42,544 bases of DNA, from positions 1 to 42,544 of the IMG/VR virus record IMGVR_UViG_3300026510_000004. One strand, 5' to 3'. Shown one piece after another: positions 31,252 through 40,094 of this stretch (its first letter is position 1; the number at the start of each line of letters is the position of its first letter). The translations under genes were made by a program, and so were the position numbers. This stretch comes from a virus. The notes under the pieces are model-generated. The model was not told the origin of the DNA. It was given only the letters and a program-made list of their open reading frames with translations, and made no database searches.

Positions 31252-31433
31252 TATATAATGTTATTAGTTTTTAAATAATCAATTGTGCTATCGCTAGGGT
31301 TCATCTCAGACACTGGTGTACCCTTGTCGTAAGTTTTACCTGCGTGCGTGTGATTCTGCTTCAATGTCAACTCACCATCAGCTAAGGGTTTAACCTCACG
31401 TTTGGTTGCGCTTCGTTTGGATTCTTTCTTCAT
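31251..31433 (-). CDS. Small conserved head-tail region protein
   Basis: 60 residues. The N-terminus is highly basic (MKKESKRSATKREVK) and the rest reads LKQNHTHAGKTYDKGTPVSEM and DYLKTNNII, like the small 'H.HAG..Y.KG' proteins found near neck genes of many phages. It overlaps the CsrA-like start by one base. Function unknown. Confidence 0.6.
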   Translation of the reverse strand: MKKESKRSATKREVKPLADGELTLKQNHTHAGKTYDKGTPVSEMNPSDSTIDYLKTNNII

Positions 31434-31447
31434 TATGAACTCCTAGT

Positions 31448-31894
31448 TTATATCACTGTTTCGACAGTGAACATCATCGGTATATAAATCATATTATTAT
31501 TATAATCAGGTCTGTTGAATCCACGCTCATCATCGACAAGTTGCATCACACCGATTTCTGGGGAGACTCGCCAACCTTTGAGAAGTTGCACAACTTCCAA
31601 AAACTTCAACCCACCATGGGTTTTGCGCAAAGATTTTGGACATACGATAACAATTTGCCACAACATTTTCAACTTCTGTTGACGAGAACTAGCGGTACTA
31701 TTCAACGGATCGGCTCTGAAACCAGCGTTCAAAACCAAACATGCAATCCGATCATCGTCATGATCAATGTTAGTGAAAAACTCATTATCTAGTTTTGCAG
31801 CATCAGCCTCGGAGAACACCATGTCAGTCGAAAACAACGGCTCAATCTTAGCTATGATTAAGTCTTCCGGATCGAAAATATTAGCAATAGTCAA
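31448..31894 (-). CDS. Tail terminator or completion protein (Gp37/DUF1834-like)
   Basis: 148 residues. It contains DRIACLVLNAGFRADPL, WQIVIVCPKSLRK and an ending YIPMMFTVETV, which fits Mu gp37-like (DUF1834) tail proteins. It lies between the neck genes and the major tail protein, the expected place for a tail terminator. Confidence 0.65.
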   Translation of the reverse strand: MTIANIFDPEDLIIAKIEPLFSTDMVFSEADAAKLDNEFFTNIDHDDDRIACLVLNAGFRADPLNSTASSRQQKLKMLWQIVIVCPKSLRKTHGGLKFLEVVQLLKGWRVSPEIGVMQLVDDERGFNRPDYNNNMIYIPMMFTVETVI

Positions 31895-31903
31895 AACACA
31901 CCT

Positions 31904-32434
31904 CTACTTTTTAGCTTTCGCTATTTCTTTCTCAAGATTAGCACGTAAAATCTTGCGCAATCTCAATTCTATTTTATCAGCGGCTCTTTGTGCATCGCCG
32001 CGAGCGTCCGGTAAATGGACATATCGTTGCTTCAGTTTACCACCAGCAACACGTTCAAAGATACTCTCGTATCCGTTTTTCATTGTGGCGACAAATGAGT
32101 TCTCAAAAAAATACTTACCAGCCCAAGCACCACCAGCACCAGCATCATTGCGCATTTTACCCGCGTAGCGCGCTGCAATCTTATTCGTACCCATCCAAAT
32201 CTCACCACGACTACTGCGCTGGCGACCCTTCGGTGTTGTCTTTTTAGCCCTAACTCTGCGGAAACCACCAACTGGTGTTCCGGCACTTCTGGGTATTGCG
32301 CCACCTAATTCTTTGTGTCCCTCGTTAACTAGCTGTCGAACAGTTCTTCTTGTAGCCCTACGCACTTGTGCGGGTCGAGCTTTAAACTCACGAGCAATAG
32401 CTTCTTGGCCTTCAATGCGAATGCGCATTCTCAT
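31904..32434 (-). CDS. Neck or minor tail protein, HK97 gp10/gpZ-like
   Basis: 176 residues. I chose ATG 32432-32434: GGAG lies seven bases upstream and the preceding gene ends two bases before it; the longer frame to 32509 runs into that gene. The sequence is very basic and begins MRMRIRIEGQEAIAREF, then RATRRTVRQLVNEGH, typical of HK97 gp10/lambda gpZ-type proteins at the head-tail join. A short RRVRAKKTTPKGRQR stretch is unusually positive. Confidence 0.65.
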   Translation of the reverse strand: MRMRIRIEGQEAIAREFKARPAQVRRATRRTVRQLVNEGHKELGGAIPRSAGTPVGGFRRVRAKKTTPKGRQRSSRGEIWMGTNKIAARYAGKMRNDAGAGGAWAGKYFFENSFVATMKNGYESIFERVAGGKLKQRYVHLPDARGDAQRAADKIELRLRKILRANLEKEIAKAKK

Positions 32435-32435
32435 A

Positions 32436-32738
32436 CTACCGCTCCAATATAATTTGGATCTTACCAACCGATGCGGGTCTAATTTTAAACACGTTGTATG
32501 TCGCACCATGTACCTTCAGTTTCGATTTAGGCTTAACCTTTTTACCATCCTCGTCGTTTAATGTTACAACAGGATATACAATATCCATTCTGTCGCCGAG
32601 TTCTTCGTCTAGGTATTTGAACTCAAAGACACCTTTAAACTGGTCAGAAACCCCACCAGAAGATCTAATATGCTCAATATCATCACCAAGTATGCTTAAT
32701 ATTTCAACATCTGGGAATGTCTGTGAAAAACTAACCAT
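32436..32738 (-). CDS. Head-tail joining protein
   Basis: 100 residues with a beta pattern: RMDIVYPVVTLND, KLKVHGATYNVFKIRP and IQIILER at the end. The ending 'G..Y.V..I.PD..G...I.L' is typical of small head-closure proteins (gpFII-like). It overlaps the previous gene by one base. Assigned by pattern and position. Confidence 0.6.
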   Translation of the reverse strand: MVSFSQTFPDVEILSILGDDIEHIRSSGGVSDQFKGVFEFKYLDEELGDRMDIVYPVVTLNDEDGKKVKPKSKLKVHGATYNVFKIRPASVGKIQIILER

Positions 32739-33079
32739 TATGTAATATTACCTTTACGGATTAATATTTCTTTTGACCATGTTTTTGTTTTTGGATCCGA
32801 GAGTTGCACTTCCAATATTGCCTCACCATAAAACGGTTCTGCGAGCAACGCTATTGCAGCGGATTCGGCTTTTGTAAACTCAACAACAATTAAACTATTT
32901 GCAAGATCTGTACCCAATGCACCCATATCCACACTCACCTCTGTACTTATAATAGCAGTTCGATCTAGTGTTGTGATGACAGCTTTTGCCGTCCCAGACG
33001 GGGAGATGATAAAAGGTTTTCCCTCCTTCTCCAAATTACACGGAATCTCAATGTCGTCGCCAGTTATCAATATAAACAT
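32738..33079 (-). CDS. Hypothetical neck-region protein
   Basis: 113 residues, no membrane segment. Mostly beta: FILITGDDIEIPCNLEKEG, an AKAVITTLDRTAIIS strand pair, then AILEVQLSDPKTKTWSKEI. The arrangement resembles small beta-sandwich proteins of head-closure regions. No family recognised. It starts four bases after the preceding gene. Confidence 0.5.
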   Translation of the reverse strand: MFILITGDDIEIPCNLEKEGKPFIISPSGTAKAVITTLDRTAIISTEVSVDMGALGTDLANSLIVVEFTKAESAAIALLAEPFYGEAILEVQLSDPKTKTWSKEILIRKGNIT

Positions 33080-33083
33080 TATA

Positions 33084-33284
33084 TTAACCTATATCCGCTG
33101 TTAAATTGTCATCAATCCGCATCGTTAAATTCAGATTTCTGATCGACATGTTACCAGAGTTCGAGTTTGATTTCATCGTCAATTGGTTCTGGATGTTCAT
33201 AGTCAATCCATTACCAACAAAAACAGTAGTGGTCGCCCCGCCAGAACCACCACCTTGGGCACCCATACCTCGTAAAATAATCAT
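33084..33284 (-). CDS. Small Gly- and Asn-rich hypothetical protein
   Basis: 66 residues. It starts IILRGMGAQGGGSGGATTT and continues with alternating hydrophobic and polar residues (LTMNIQNQLTMKSNSNSG, SIRNLNLTMRID), consistent with a short beta repeat. It overlaps the 204-residue gene upstream by four bases. Function unknown. Confidence 0.45.
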   Translation of the reverse strand: MIILRGMGAQGGGSGGATTTVFVGNGLTMNIQNQLTMKSNSNSGNMSIRNLNLTMRIDDNLTADIG

Positions 33285-33895
33285 AACCGAGTCCTAGTTA
33301 TAGGGGATGCTGCATTTGGCGCAAGAGCAAACCTAGCTATCTCTGTGGTGTTATCTTCTTTATAGAATATCATCTCACTACCTACAATATCCCACTTACC
33401 ACCTTCAATTTGTTTGATAAAGTCTACGTCTAATGCTACTTTTGCACCTACGAGATTTGTCCAAACTTCTTGAGCAATATCGAGCTTATCTTGAGCAGTT
33501 ACAACACTGCCAGTAGAAATCGTTGTTCCGAACTGCGATAACTGATTAGTCATAAATACTAAATTGTTAGGTTCAAAAGGTTCAGTACCCAGTGTCTCAG
33601 AAACAGTATTCCCACCTGTTAATTTGAAAGCACCATCCACCTTTTCAGTTCCTACACGCCAGTTTCTAAGTAGCGTTACATTCAAGGCAGAACTGATAGC
33701 TGGGTTTTTACCATCAGCCACAGCAATACCTAAGTACCCAAAAGCTAGCTGTTCATCTTCAGTAGATGTAATAGCATCCCACAGCTCTTGGGTGGTTAGT
33801 TGATTTATCGTATCTTCACACATGATCCGCTCGTCGACCATATAGAAATCCATATAGCCGGAAGCGTGTCCTGTGTAACGTATCACTGTTGCCAT
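33281..33895 (-). CDS. Phage structural protein of unknown role
   Basis: 204 residues. The C-terminus (KWDIVGSEMIFYKEDNTTEI, then RFAL) matches an ending often seen in phage structural proteins of the late region, where a short beta element of the type 'W.I.G..M.FY..D..T.I..F.L' closes the protein. The middle contains NVTLLRNWRVGTE. It forms a block with the 587- and 521-residue genes upstream. Exact role unknown. Confidence 0.5.
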   Translation of the reverse strand: MATVIRYTGHASGYMDFYMVDERIMCEDTINQLTTQELWDAITSTEDEQLAFGYLGIAVADGKNPAISSALNVTLLRNWRVGTEKVDGAFKLTGGNTVSETLGTEPFEPNNLVFMTNQLSQFGTTISTGSVVTAQDKLDIAQEVWTNLVGAKVALDVDFIKQIEGGKWDIVGSEMIFYKEDNTTEIARFALAPNAASPITRTRL

Positions 33896-33899
33896 TCAG

Positions 33900-35663
33900 C
33901 TAGCTCGCTAAAGTTTCAGGTATTCTTGAAGCTGGGATAGCAAACCCATCAGCGGCAGTAAATGTACCGCTGATTGCTGAACGTTTAATCTTATTGCTTG
34001 AAGCTGTGCTTGAGTTTCTTAATTTCAAACAAACAGCTCTATCTACGACATGTTGTTGTGATACTGTTTTACTCGTACCTGTGGCAACTTCATCAAAGTA
34101 CCAGAAGGCTGCTGTCCATCCAGAGTTGTGATTGGTAGGTAACGTACCTGATAAAGTAATAACTGCACCTGTCCAACTGGTGTAAGGATAAACTTCTTCT
34201 GTTAACGTACTTTGATTCCAGAGATGTAAGACACCTACTTGTGGGAAATCTTTCGGTAAATTAGCTATCAAAGTTACTGTTCCACTAGACGTACCATTAC
34301 CTGCGCCGGCTAGTGTGAAGAATAGATTATCAGGCTTCTTACTACCTGCTCCACTCTCAACAAAAGCACTAACTCTGTCTGCACCACCTGCAACAACTAA
34401 GTTACCTGTCCAACCTAAAGGTTTAGTAACAGGAGGAGAGTAAGGAGTACCTGCAGTATCCCTTGACTTCCAATTAGATCCTACTGCATTAATTGCATAA
34501 CCACCTTGAGAATATTGACCAGAAGCATTAAACAATGGTGTTGCTGGTGTTACCGTATAACCACTTCCTGCTGTTATATATGCCTCACCTACAATACCAT
34601 CAACATTAACTGCTGTTTGACCAGAAGCTGTCAACCATTGCGCAACATGGTAAACATCAGAATCAGAACGTGAATTGTGATCACCTTGGAACTCGTAAAC
34701 CTCATTCACGCCACTATCATCAACATCGGCTACATAAGGAGCAGCACCAAAGTTAAATGTTATGGTTGCTGTAATACCATCCTGTAAGTTTCCGCTAGCC
34801 ACTTTAGTCAGTGTAATATTATCATCGGTAGCTGTTGCCAAGGCTGCGATAGCCACACCACCTGCGGTTAGATCGAAACTAGCGTGGGCGAAGGTTTCGC
34901 CGAACGTTCTATTAAATACATAACCTAAACCTGCATTGATAAATGTACCTGCTCGTTTAGCTTCAATTAAAATATCAATGTGGTAAAGACCTGCTACCTC
35001 ACCATTATTGTTCGAGTTACCTGTACCCCAGAAATTAGTCAGTTTAGTAACCTGATCTCCACGATAGATGTAAGCACCACCAGAAGCTACAGCTCCTACC
35101 GACTTAACAGCACCCTGTTGCATCTCACCTGTAGCACTTGCTGCTGATAATGTACCTGCACCAATACCACTAGTGATTGTAATAGCTTCTGCTGCATCAA
35201 ACTCTAAACCTGTAGGCGTTACACCAGAAGTATTGATACGAACAATTAAACAACGTTCTGAGTCTATATAATCTAGTAATATACCTGTGTCAGCAGAAGT
35301 ACCACCAACTACGGCCTTACCTAAGTCTGAAGCAACAGGAGAAGTATAGCCAGCTGAGTTCAAATACAAGTAACGGATATTATTATTATAGTTGGTACTT
35401 TCAATGGTTGCACCACGTAGATGCTCGATTAAGGTACGCTCAAAATAAACATCGGTTGTTTGAAGTTGAAGCACAGAAGAGGCTAACTCGAAAAACTCCA
35501 AGTCATCCATGTTCAGTTGCTCATCCTCTAAGTCAATCGCTCTATCGTAGAATGATCCTGCAACACCTACTACAGGTATAAAATCTGTAGATGCGTATAG
35601 TGTTGCATCCCCATAGAAAGCCCGTCTAATTGGGTCATAAAATATATTGCTTGAATCAGCCAT
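33900..35663 (-). CDS. Large beta-rich structural protein
   Basis: 587 residues, Gly, Ala, Thr and Ser-rich. Begins MADSSNIFYDPIRRAFYGDA. Ends in SNKIKRSAISGTFTAADGF. A repeated pattern of VGG, SGG and GAG turns suggests beta sheet. No domain recognised. It lies among lambda-like head genes rather than with the tail-tip genes, so it may be a head fibre, collar or virion decoration. It is probably not enzymatic. Confidence 0.5.
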   Translation of the reverse strand: MADSSNIFYDPIRRAFYGDATLYASTDFIPVVGVAGSFYDRAIDLEDEQLNMDDLEFFELASSVLQLQTTDVYFERTLIEHLRGATIESTNYNNNIRYLYLNSAGYTSPVASDLGKAVVGGTSADTGILLDYIDSERCLIVRINTSGVTPTGLEFDAAEAITITSGIGAGTLSAASATGEMQQGAVKSVGAVASGGAYIYRGDQVTKLTNFWGTGNSNNNGEVAGLYHIDILIEAKRAGTFINAGLGYVFNRTFGETFAHASFDLTAGGVAIAALATATDDNITLTKVASGNLQDGITATITFNFGAAPYVADVDDSGVNEVYEFQGDHNSRSDSDVYHVAQWLTASGQTAVNVDGIVGEAYITAGSGYTVTPATPLFNASGQYSQGGYAINAVGSNWKSRDTAGTPYSPPVTKPLGWTGNLVVAGGADRVSAFVESGAGSKKPDNLFFTLAGAGNGTSSGTVTLIANLPKDFPQVGVLHLWNQSTLTEEVYPYTSWTGAVITLSGTLPTNHNSGWTAAFWYFDEVATGTSKTVSQQHVVDRAVCLKLRNSSTASSNKIKRSAISGTFTAADGFAIPASRIPETLAS

Positions 35664-35672
35664 GCCGCACCT

Positions 35673-37238
35673 CTAAGTTGCTAATGTATCGTTGGTTAGG
35701 TTAATGTTGTGGTTCAACCCTGTAGATGTTATTGTATCTACACTCGTGTATCGCTTTTTGATTGTGTCAGATGGACTAGAAACTCTATGTCTTATTTTGA
35801 CTTGCACGTTCCCACTAGTCAGATTGTATACTGTAGATACTGTCGAAGCTGCTGCAATTTCATCAATCAAGACATTACCCGTCGTAGTCTCGAATACGTA
35901 CACCGGTTTACCTACTACACAGTTATTTATTGAGATAGTTACAGAGTTGTTAATCGTGATTGTTGCAGGGCTTAGATTATTAGTAATGGTTGTTGTTCCA
36001 GTGGCATTAATGGTGACATTGCCACCACTGACGTTTTCCAACGTAGCATCAGCTACGTTATTAAAAGTGTATGTGCCTGCCACTTCAAATACAAATTTCT
36101 TACTGAAAAGATTTGACTGATTAATAACACTGTGTAACCTGACAACGTTCTCTACTATAGTTATAGACCCACCACCCGCTAATACTGTAGTACCGTCTAG
36201 GTCAATCTCTGGTGGTGCAGCAGTAACAACCACGTTAGAACCATTGGTATTTTCTAGTGTTAGTGTACCAGTTCCTATGAATAGAACAGCTATATCATCA
36301 ATAAAGGTATTCTGTTCGAATGTAATATTATCAATAAAAAGTCTGTAATTAGTTGCATCAGTCGCTTGTCTAATTTGAATAGCACAGTTTAGATCTTTAT
36401 ATGTATTTCCAATTAAAGCATCTAGCGCTACTTGTTGATTAGCCACAGTATCAGCGGCAATAACAATGTGTGGTAATACAGTTCTTTCAAATAGATCTCT
36501 AATCTGTGTTTCAGTTAACGCTATATGGTTAAATAAACCCAGCATATTCATATCTTTTCCACGTACAGGAGAAGCCACACTTTGTTCATTTCGTGTCTTT
36601 AATACCTCACTTGTATTGCCCAAAGTAATATCACCGTTGTGGTTTGGAAATGGGGTAGTATCAGCAAATTCTGTTATCTTTTGTAGCACACCATTAACGT
36701 ATAACAACACCCTATTACCAACACCCGCATGAGCTGTTGCATGTTGCCACACACCTGCTACTTGATAGATTCTGTTATCTTGACCACGCCAAGCTGTCTC
36801 AGCAATTAAAAATTGATCACCAGCCACAGCAGCCTGAAACGATATTGACCCACCTAAACCAACAGAGATCATAATATTGTTTACGTTACCACCTTCTTCA
36901 TACACACTTGTGTACGTGTAATACTCTTTACTGCTAAAGTTGAAAAGTATTGTTTTTTGAGTGGTTGCATATGCAATAGGAGCTACATTTATGTCTGCGG
37001 AGTTTACAATTTTCCCACTGTCTTGAAATGTAGTGAAATCTACTCGGTGGTTACTCCTAAAACAATTACTCACACCATACATCGTGGGTGCTGCGGTGAA
37101 TTTGTTATTAGCGCTGATAGGGTCAAGTGAAAACTGTGCTACTGCGTCACCAGAGGAGCCAGCATCACGAGTAGCATCATTAAGCATGTACAGATGAGTT
37201 GCACCTAGTGTCGTAGTTAAGTGAGACCTTATAGCCAT
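35673..37238 (-). CDS. Structural protein with LamG-like domain and beta repeats
   Basis: 521 residues. The first about 230 residues look LamG-like: FNFSSKEYYT, VGLGGSISFQAAV, and LYVNGVLQKITEFAD with HNGDITLGN, then an ending RDLFERTVLP. The rest is rich in short beta repeats (TLENTNGSNVVVTA, ATLENVSGGNVTINATG, TITINNSVTISINN), suggesting a parallel beta-helix. This is a receptor-binding or sugar-binding design, but located in the head region. Last residues are separated from the next gene by three bases. Confidence 0.6.
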   Translation of the reverse strand: MAIRSHLTTTLGATHLYMLNDATRDAGSSGDAVAQFSLDPISANNKFTAAPTMYGVSNCFRSNHRVDFTTFQDSGKIVNSADINVAPIAYATTQKTILFNFSSKEYYTYTSVYEEGGNVNNIMISVGLGGSISFQAAVAGDQFLIAETAWRGQDNRIYQVAGVWQHATAHAGVGNRVLLYVNGVLQKITEFADTTPFPNHNGDITLGNTSEVLKTRNEQSVASPVRGKDMNMLGLFNHIALTETQIRDLFERTVLPHIVIAADTVANQQVALDALIGNTYKDLNCAIQIRQATDATNYRLFIDNITFEQNTFIDDIAVLFIGTGTLTLENTNGSNVVVTAAPPEIDLDGTTVLAGGGSITIVENVVRLHSVINQSNLFSKKFVFEVAGTYTFNNVADATLENVSGGNVTINATGTTTITNNLSPATITINNSVTISINNCVVGKPVYVFETTTGNVLIDEIAAASTVSTVYNLTSGNVQVKIRHRVSSPSDTIKKRYTSVDTITSTGLNHNINLTNDTLAT

Positions 37239-37241
37239 TAT

Positions 37242-37892
37242 TTAATCCTGTAACGTGGTGGTATTTGTATCACTCACTATATTTTTAAGCACTGACAACT
37301 CATTCTTAACCTCATCAACCTTGCCGTACAAGTCAGCAACACTGCGTAATACTTTGCCAGCATTATCGCCATTAGACACTAGATTGTCGAATTGCTTAAT
37401 AACACCTAAAAGCTGGTTTTTTGTTGTTCCTGAGTCTGTGTAGTAGTCATTCTGTGTACACTGGTCCACAGGATTACCAGCAACGACTAATCGTGCATAC
37501 TTCCAACCCATGGTAATTACAGTCTTAGAGGCTGTAGGGTCTACATCACCATTAGATAGGGCGGGTCTATACACGACAGGCTTATCAGGTTGCTCAAGGA
37601 TGAATGTAACGTATTTATTCATTCCACTAACTTCTGGGTACTCTTGCCCTGTACGTGCAATCACTGCGTCTAAGCTTTCGCGATCCCATATAACACCAAC
37701 GAATCGACCTTTAGAAGAATCACTAAAGTCAGCAAACAAGCTCACCTCAATCTCAGGAGGATTAAAAATATCGTAATTCTTAGGTTGGTTTTCTAAGGTA
37801 ATGAAATCAGTGCTATCTGTGGGAATCTCACCTAGAAGATATGCTTGTGCAGTAATCGGGATAAGTAAAACAATCAGTAGATATTTTAACAT
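37242..37892 (-). CDS. Exported protein of unknown function with signal peptide
   Basis: 216 residues if it starts at ATG 37890-37892, which has GAGG about six bases upstream; ATG 37904 is the alternative. The N-terminus MLKYLLIVLLIPITAQAY is a signal peptide with an AQA cleavage site. The mature part contains FVGVIWDRESLDAV and a C-terminal coiled segment (LYGKVDEVKNELSVLKNI). It starts two bases before the end of the Rz1 gene. It is in the lysis cassette but does not look like an endolysin. A periplasmic role such as lysis control or exclusion is possible. Confidence 0.6.
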   Translation of the reverse strand: MLKYLLIVLLIPITAQAYLLGEIPTDSTDFITLENQPKNYDIFNPPEIEVSLFADFSDSSKGRFVGVIWDRESLDAVIARTGQEYPEVSGMNKYVTFILEQPDKPVVYRPALSNGDVDPTASKTVITMGWKYARLVVAGNPVDQCTQNDYYTDSGTTKNQLLGVIKQFDNLVSNGDNAGKVLRSVADLYGKVDEVKNELSVLKNIVSDTNTTTLQD

Positions 37893-37893
37893 G

Positions 37894-38181
37894 TCAGTCC
37901 TCATTTATTTTATTAACTTCGTTTACAGCATCAACCAATGCTCTTTGTCTTTCTGCGCATTGTTTATATTCAATATTCCACCTAATTGCTTCCTGTATCC
38001 TTGCCTTCCCATTCAAACCCTCCATCGGAGTTAAAGATGTCGGACACTTCGTCAGTAAGTTCTGCTGAGTTACCTTGGAATAGCGAATTGACGTATTGCA
38101 ACCCTGCATCATCAATACAGTTATTAGAATAGACAGGACGTTCAATAATATTTTCAGTGTACTTGTAGATAGTCTTTGCAT
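37894..38181 (-). CDS. Rz1: Outer-membrane spanin lipoprotein (Rz1-like)
   Basis: 95 residues. An N-terminal hydrophobic stretch ends in LMMQGC, a lipobox, so it should be a lipoprotein anchored in the outer membrane. The mature part ends with the IQEAIRWNIEYKQCAERQ helix. Its gene starts inside the Rz frame (37982-38392) in another frame, the classic embedded arrangement. It works with Rz to fuse the membranes in the final step of lysis. Confidence 0.82.
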   Translation of the reverse strand: MQRLSTSTLKILLNVLSILITVLMMQGCNTSIRYSKVTQQNLLTKCPTSLTPMEGLNGKARIQEAIRWNIEYKQCAERQRALVDAVNEVNKINED

Positions 38182-38392
38182 TGTTTTGAATATCCTGTAA
38201 TTTATTTTCTAAAGTAGTGGATATGTTACTTTCAATTTTTTGAAATTTTTTAATATTGCTTTGAGATGCTTCTAGTATAGCTAAATCTACAGAACTTTGA
38301 TACCAACCTCGTACTTGCCATCCTAAGAAAGCACTTATGATAATTATAATGAAAGCTATGGAAGCCTTACTTTGGAGCAGTGCTATCAACAT
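37982..38392 (-). CDS. Rz: Inner-membrane spanin (Rz-like)
   Basis: 136 residues from ATG 38390-38392; the longer frame to 38467 runs into the holin gene. One N-terminal transmembrane segment (ASIAFIIIIISAFLGWQVRG) is followed by a coiled coil (SNISTTLENKLQDIQNNAK) and the i-spanin ending RPVYSNNCIDDAGLQYVNSL. It pairs with the Rz1-like lipoprotein. It overlaps the holin stop by 26 bases. Confidence 0.82.
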   Translation of the reverse strand: MLIALLQSKASIAFIIIIISAFLGWQVRGWYQSSVDLAILEASQSNIKKFQKIESNISTTLENKLQDIQNNAKTIYKYTENIIERPVYSNNCIDDAGLQYVNSLFQGNSAELTDEVSDIFNSDGGFEWEGKDTGSN

Positions 38393-38705
38393 CTTCGTCA
38401 CTCTCTCTATGGTGTTCATGTTCTGGCATATGGCTAGGGTCTTGTTTTCTGTGATGTAGATACTCATCTGCTATTTTTGCAGCTACATATCGTTTGTGTT
38501 GGTAGAACCAGTTAATAACAAATGTGGCAATGGTTGTTATAATGCCTACAATCATTAGCCAATCTTGTAAGCCAATACCTCCAAATACTGTGGCAGTTAT
38601 TCCTGTACCTATAGCTGTCTTTGCTGCGATCCCTGCGGTTGCTTCTGAAGCATGATGTGTGACTGTAGGCATATCGTTATCCGTGTTGTTTGTTGTTGTG
38701 AACAT
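38367..38705 (-). CDS. Holin
   Basis: 112 residues; GGGGTG lies six bases before ATG 38703-38705, which I prefer to the longer frame to 38792. Two hydrophobic segments, around IAAKTAIGTGITATVFGG and DWLMIVGIITTIATFVINWF, are followed by a charged His-rich tail ending SDEDVDSTAPK. This resembles LydA/HP1-type phage holins. It is first in the order holin-Rz-Rz1. Confidence 0.7.
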   Translation of the reverse strand: MFTTTNNTDNDMPTVTHHASEATAGIAAKTAIGTGITATVFGGIGLQDWLMIVGIITTIATFVINWFYQHKRYVAAKIADEYLHHRKQDPSHMPEHEHHRESDEDVDSTAPK

Positions 38706-38727
38706 TATATCACCCCGCACCATGTGT

Positions 38728-38931
38728 TTAAAGCGATTTCGATTTGTCGGTTGTTCTGCCACGGATAGCTTGTATTGTTTTAACAGTACCATACAGCGCC
38801 AGAATCACGCCCATGCTGTACATATATTGATCTGTTGTCATCTTCTCAGTGAAAAAATATGATAATGTTGTTGTGATTGCGAAGAACGCAGTTAGTACAA
38901 ACTTCGGAGTTTTAAATTCATTCTTCCACAT
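38728..38931 (-). CDS. Small two-span membrane protein, second holin or antiholin candidate
   Basis: 67 residues. Two membrane segments, FVLTAFFAITTTLSYFF and YMYSMGVILALYGTVKTI, are joined by a short charged loop, and the tail is basic. Size and position just before the holin suggest a holin or antiholin partner. It is the first gene after the terminator that follows the major capsid gene. Confidence 0.6.
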   Translation of the reverse strand: MWKNEFKTPKFVLTAFFAITTTLSYFFTEKMTTDQYMYSMGVILALYGTVKTIQAIRGRTTDKSKSL

Positions 38932-38958
38932 GTCGATATTCTCAAATAACTTTTATAC

Positions 38959-38989
38959 AAAAAAAAAGGGATACCGAAGTATCCCTTTT
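38959..38989 (-). terminator. Strong terminator after the major capsid gene
   Basis: GGGATAC (38968-38974) pairs with GTATCCC (38979-38985) around a UUCG-type loop as read on the minus strand. It is followed by at least nine T residues. This is a textbook rho-independent terminator that would reduce lysis and neck gene transcription relative to the capsid gene. Confidence 0.9.
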
Positions 38990-39010
38990 CAACATCATTT
39001 TGTCAATGAG

Positions 39011-40042
39011 CTATACACCAACGCGACCGCGTTGTAACATCGCTGGGCGAGTACAAACGTGTAGTGGATAAGTCGAAACTTCCAAGTCTACATATCGATC
39101 CCGCAACACATCACGAACAATTTCAGGATAGATGATTTGACCCAACTGACCAATGTGCTCGAACTTCTCACCAGGTGAGAACACTTCCAAGAACGCACCT
39201 TTACCACCAACAGGGAAGAACTTAACTTCATCCACTGGGATAGCTACTTCAGTGCTATCATCAGAACCTTGGTAGTTCTCCCAAGTGATACCGCCATAAT
39301 TGATAGTTTCGTAAGCACCACCATTCTCAACATATTGAGAATCTTGACGATTCAAATATACTGCGCGAACTTCGTCCACTTTGATTAAAGCGTCCCAGAA
39401 GTTATCACCACACATTGCATGGATGCGCGTAGAAGGTGTCCATGTGCCACCAGATGCGCGGCTCATTGCACGCTTCAATTTGCTGCATTGATCGCGAAGA
39501 TCACCTGGGCTAATTGCGGCAAGATTAAAACCGATTTCGGTAGCTTGTGTAATGTTGAACTCGCTAAACCAATCATAGATGACTGTGCTACCATCCGCGT
39601 CCAAAACTTTACCTTGAATAGCACCTAGACGCATATGCTCCATCGTATAATCAATGTCATCAACCAAACCACCAGCACCCGTCATACGTCGCGCTAATTC
39701 AGCCTGAAGCATGATAACTTGTTGCTCTTCACCATGTTCGCGAATAAATGCGATTTCAGATGCGCTAATGCGATCTTCCTTTGCAATCCGAACAGTATTG
39801 AAGTTACGCAATAAACGCTTATCATTGGTGCGTTGCTTAACAGGTTCACCACGTTGTGTTGTCTTGATTAGCGATAAGCCGTTGTTACGCGATTCGATTG
39901 CGATTGATTCTGTACGAATAGGTGTAGGTTGGAAAACCCCCATAGAACCCAAACGCGAAGGTTTAAATTCCACACTATCAACGCTTTCGAGCATAGATAC
40001 ACCCTTGAACGCGTCGTTGTTAAAAATATCAAAAATAGACAT
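39011..40042 (-). CDS. Major capsid protein (lambda gpE-like)
   Basis: 343 residues, close to the 341 of lambda gpE. It carries the family landmarks: FKPSRLGSMGVFQPTPI near the N-terminus, TMEHMRLGAIQGKVLDADG in the middle, HAMCGDNFWDALI, and the ending VSTYPLHVCTRPAMLQ. It follows the gpD-like gene and is followed by a strong terminator. Confidence 0.93.
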   Translation of the reverse strand: MSIFDIFNNDAFKGVSMLESVDSVEFKPSRLGSMGVFQPTPIRTESIAIESRNNGLSLIKTTQRGEPVKQRTNDKRLLRNFNTVRIAKEDRISASEIAFIREHGEEQQVIMLQAELARRMTGAGGLVDDIDYTMEHMRLGAIQGKVLDADGSTVIYDWFSEFNITQATEIGFNLAAISPGDLRDQCSKLKRAMSRASGGTWTPSTRIHAMCGDNFWDALIKVDEVRAVYLNRQDSQYVENGGAYETINYGGITWENYQGSDDSTEVAIPVDEVKFFPVGGKGAFLEVFSPGEKFEHIGQLGQIIYPEIVRDVLRDRYVDLEVSTYPLHVCTRPAMLQRGRVGV

Positions 40043-40094
40043 TATAATTATCCTCGAATAAAATAAAAGTTAAAAGTTGAAAGTTTATCGCCGA

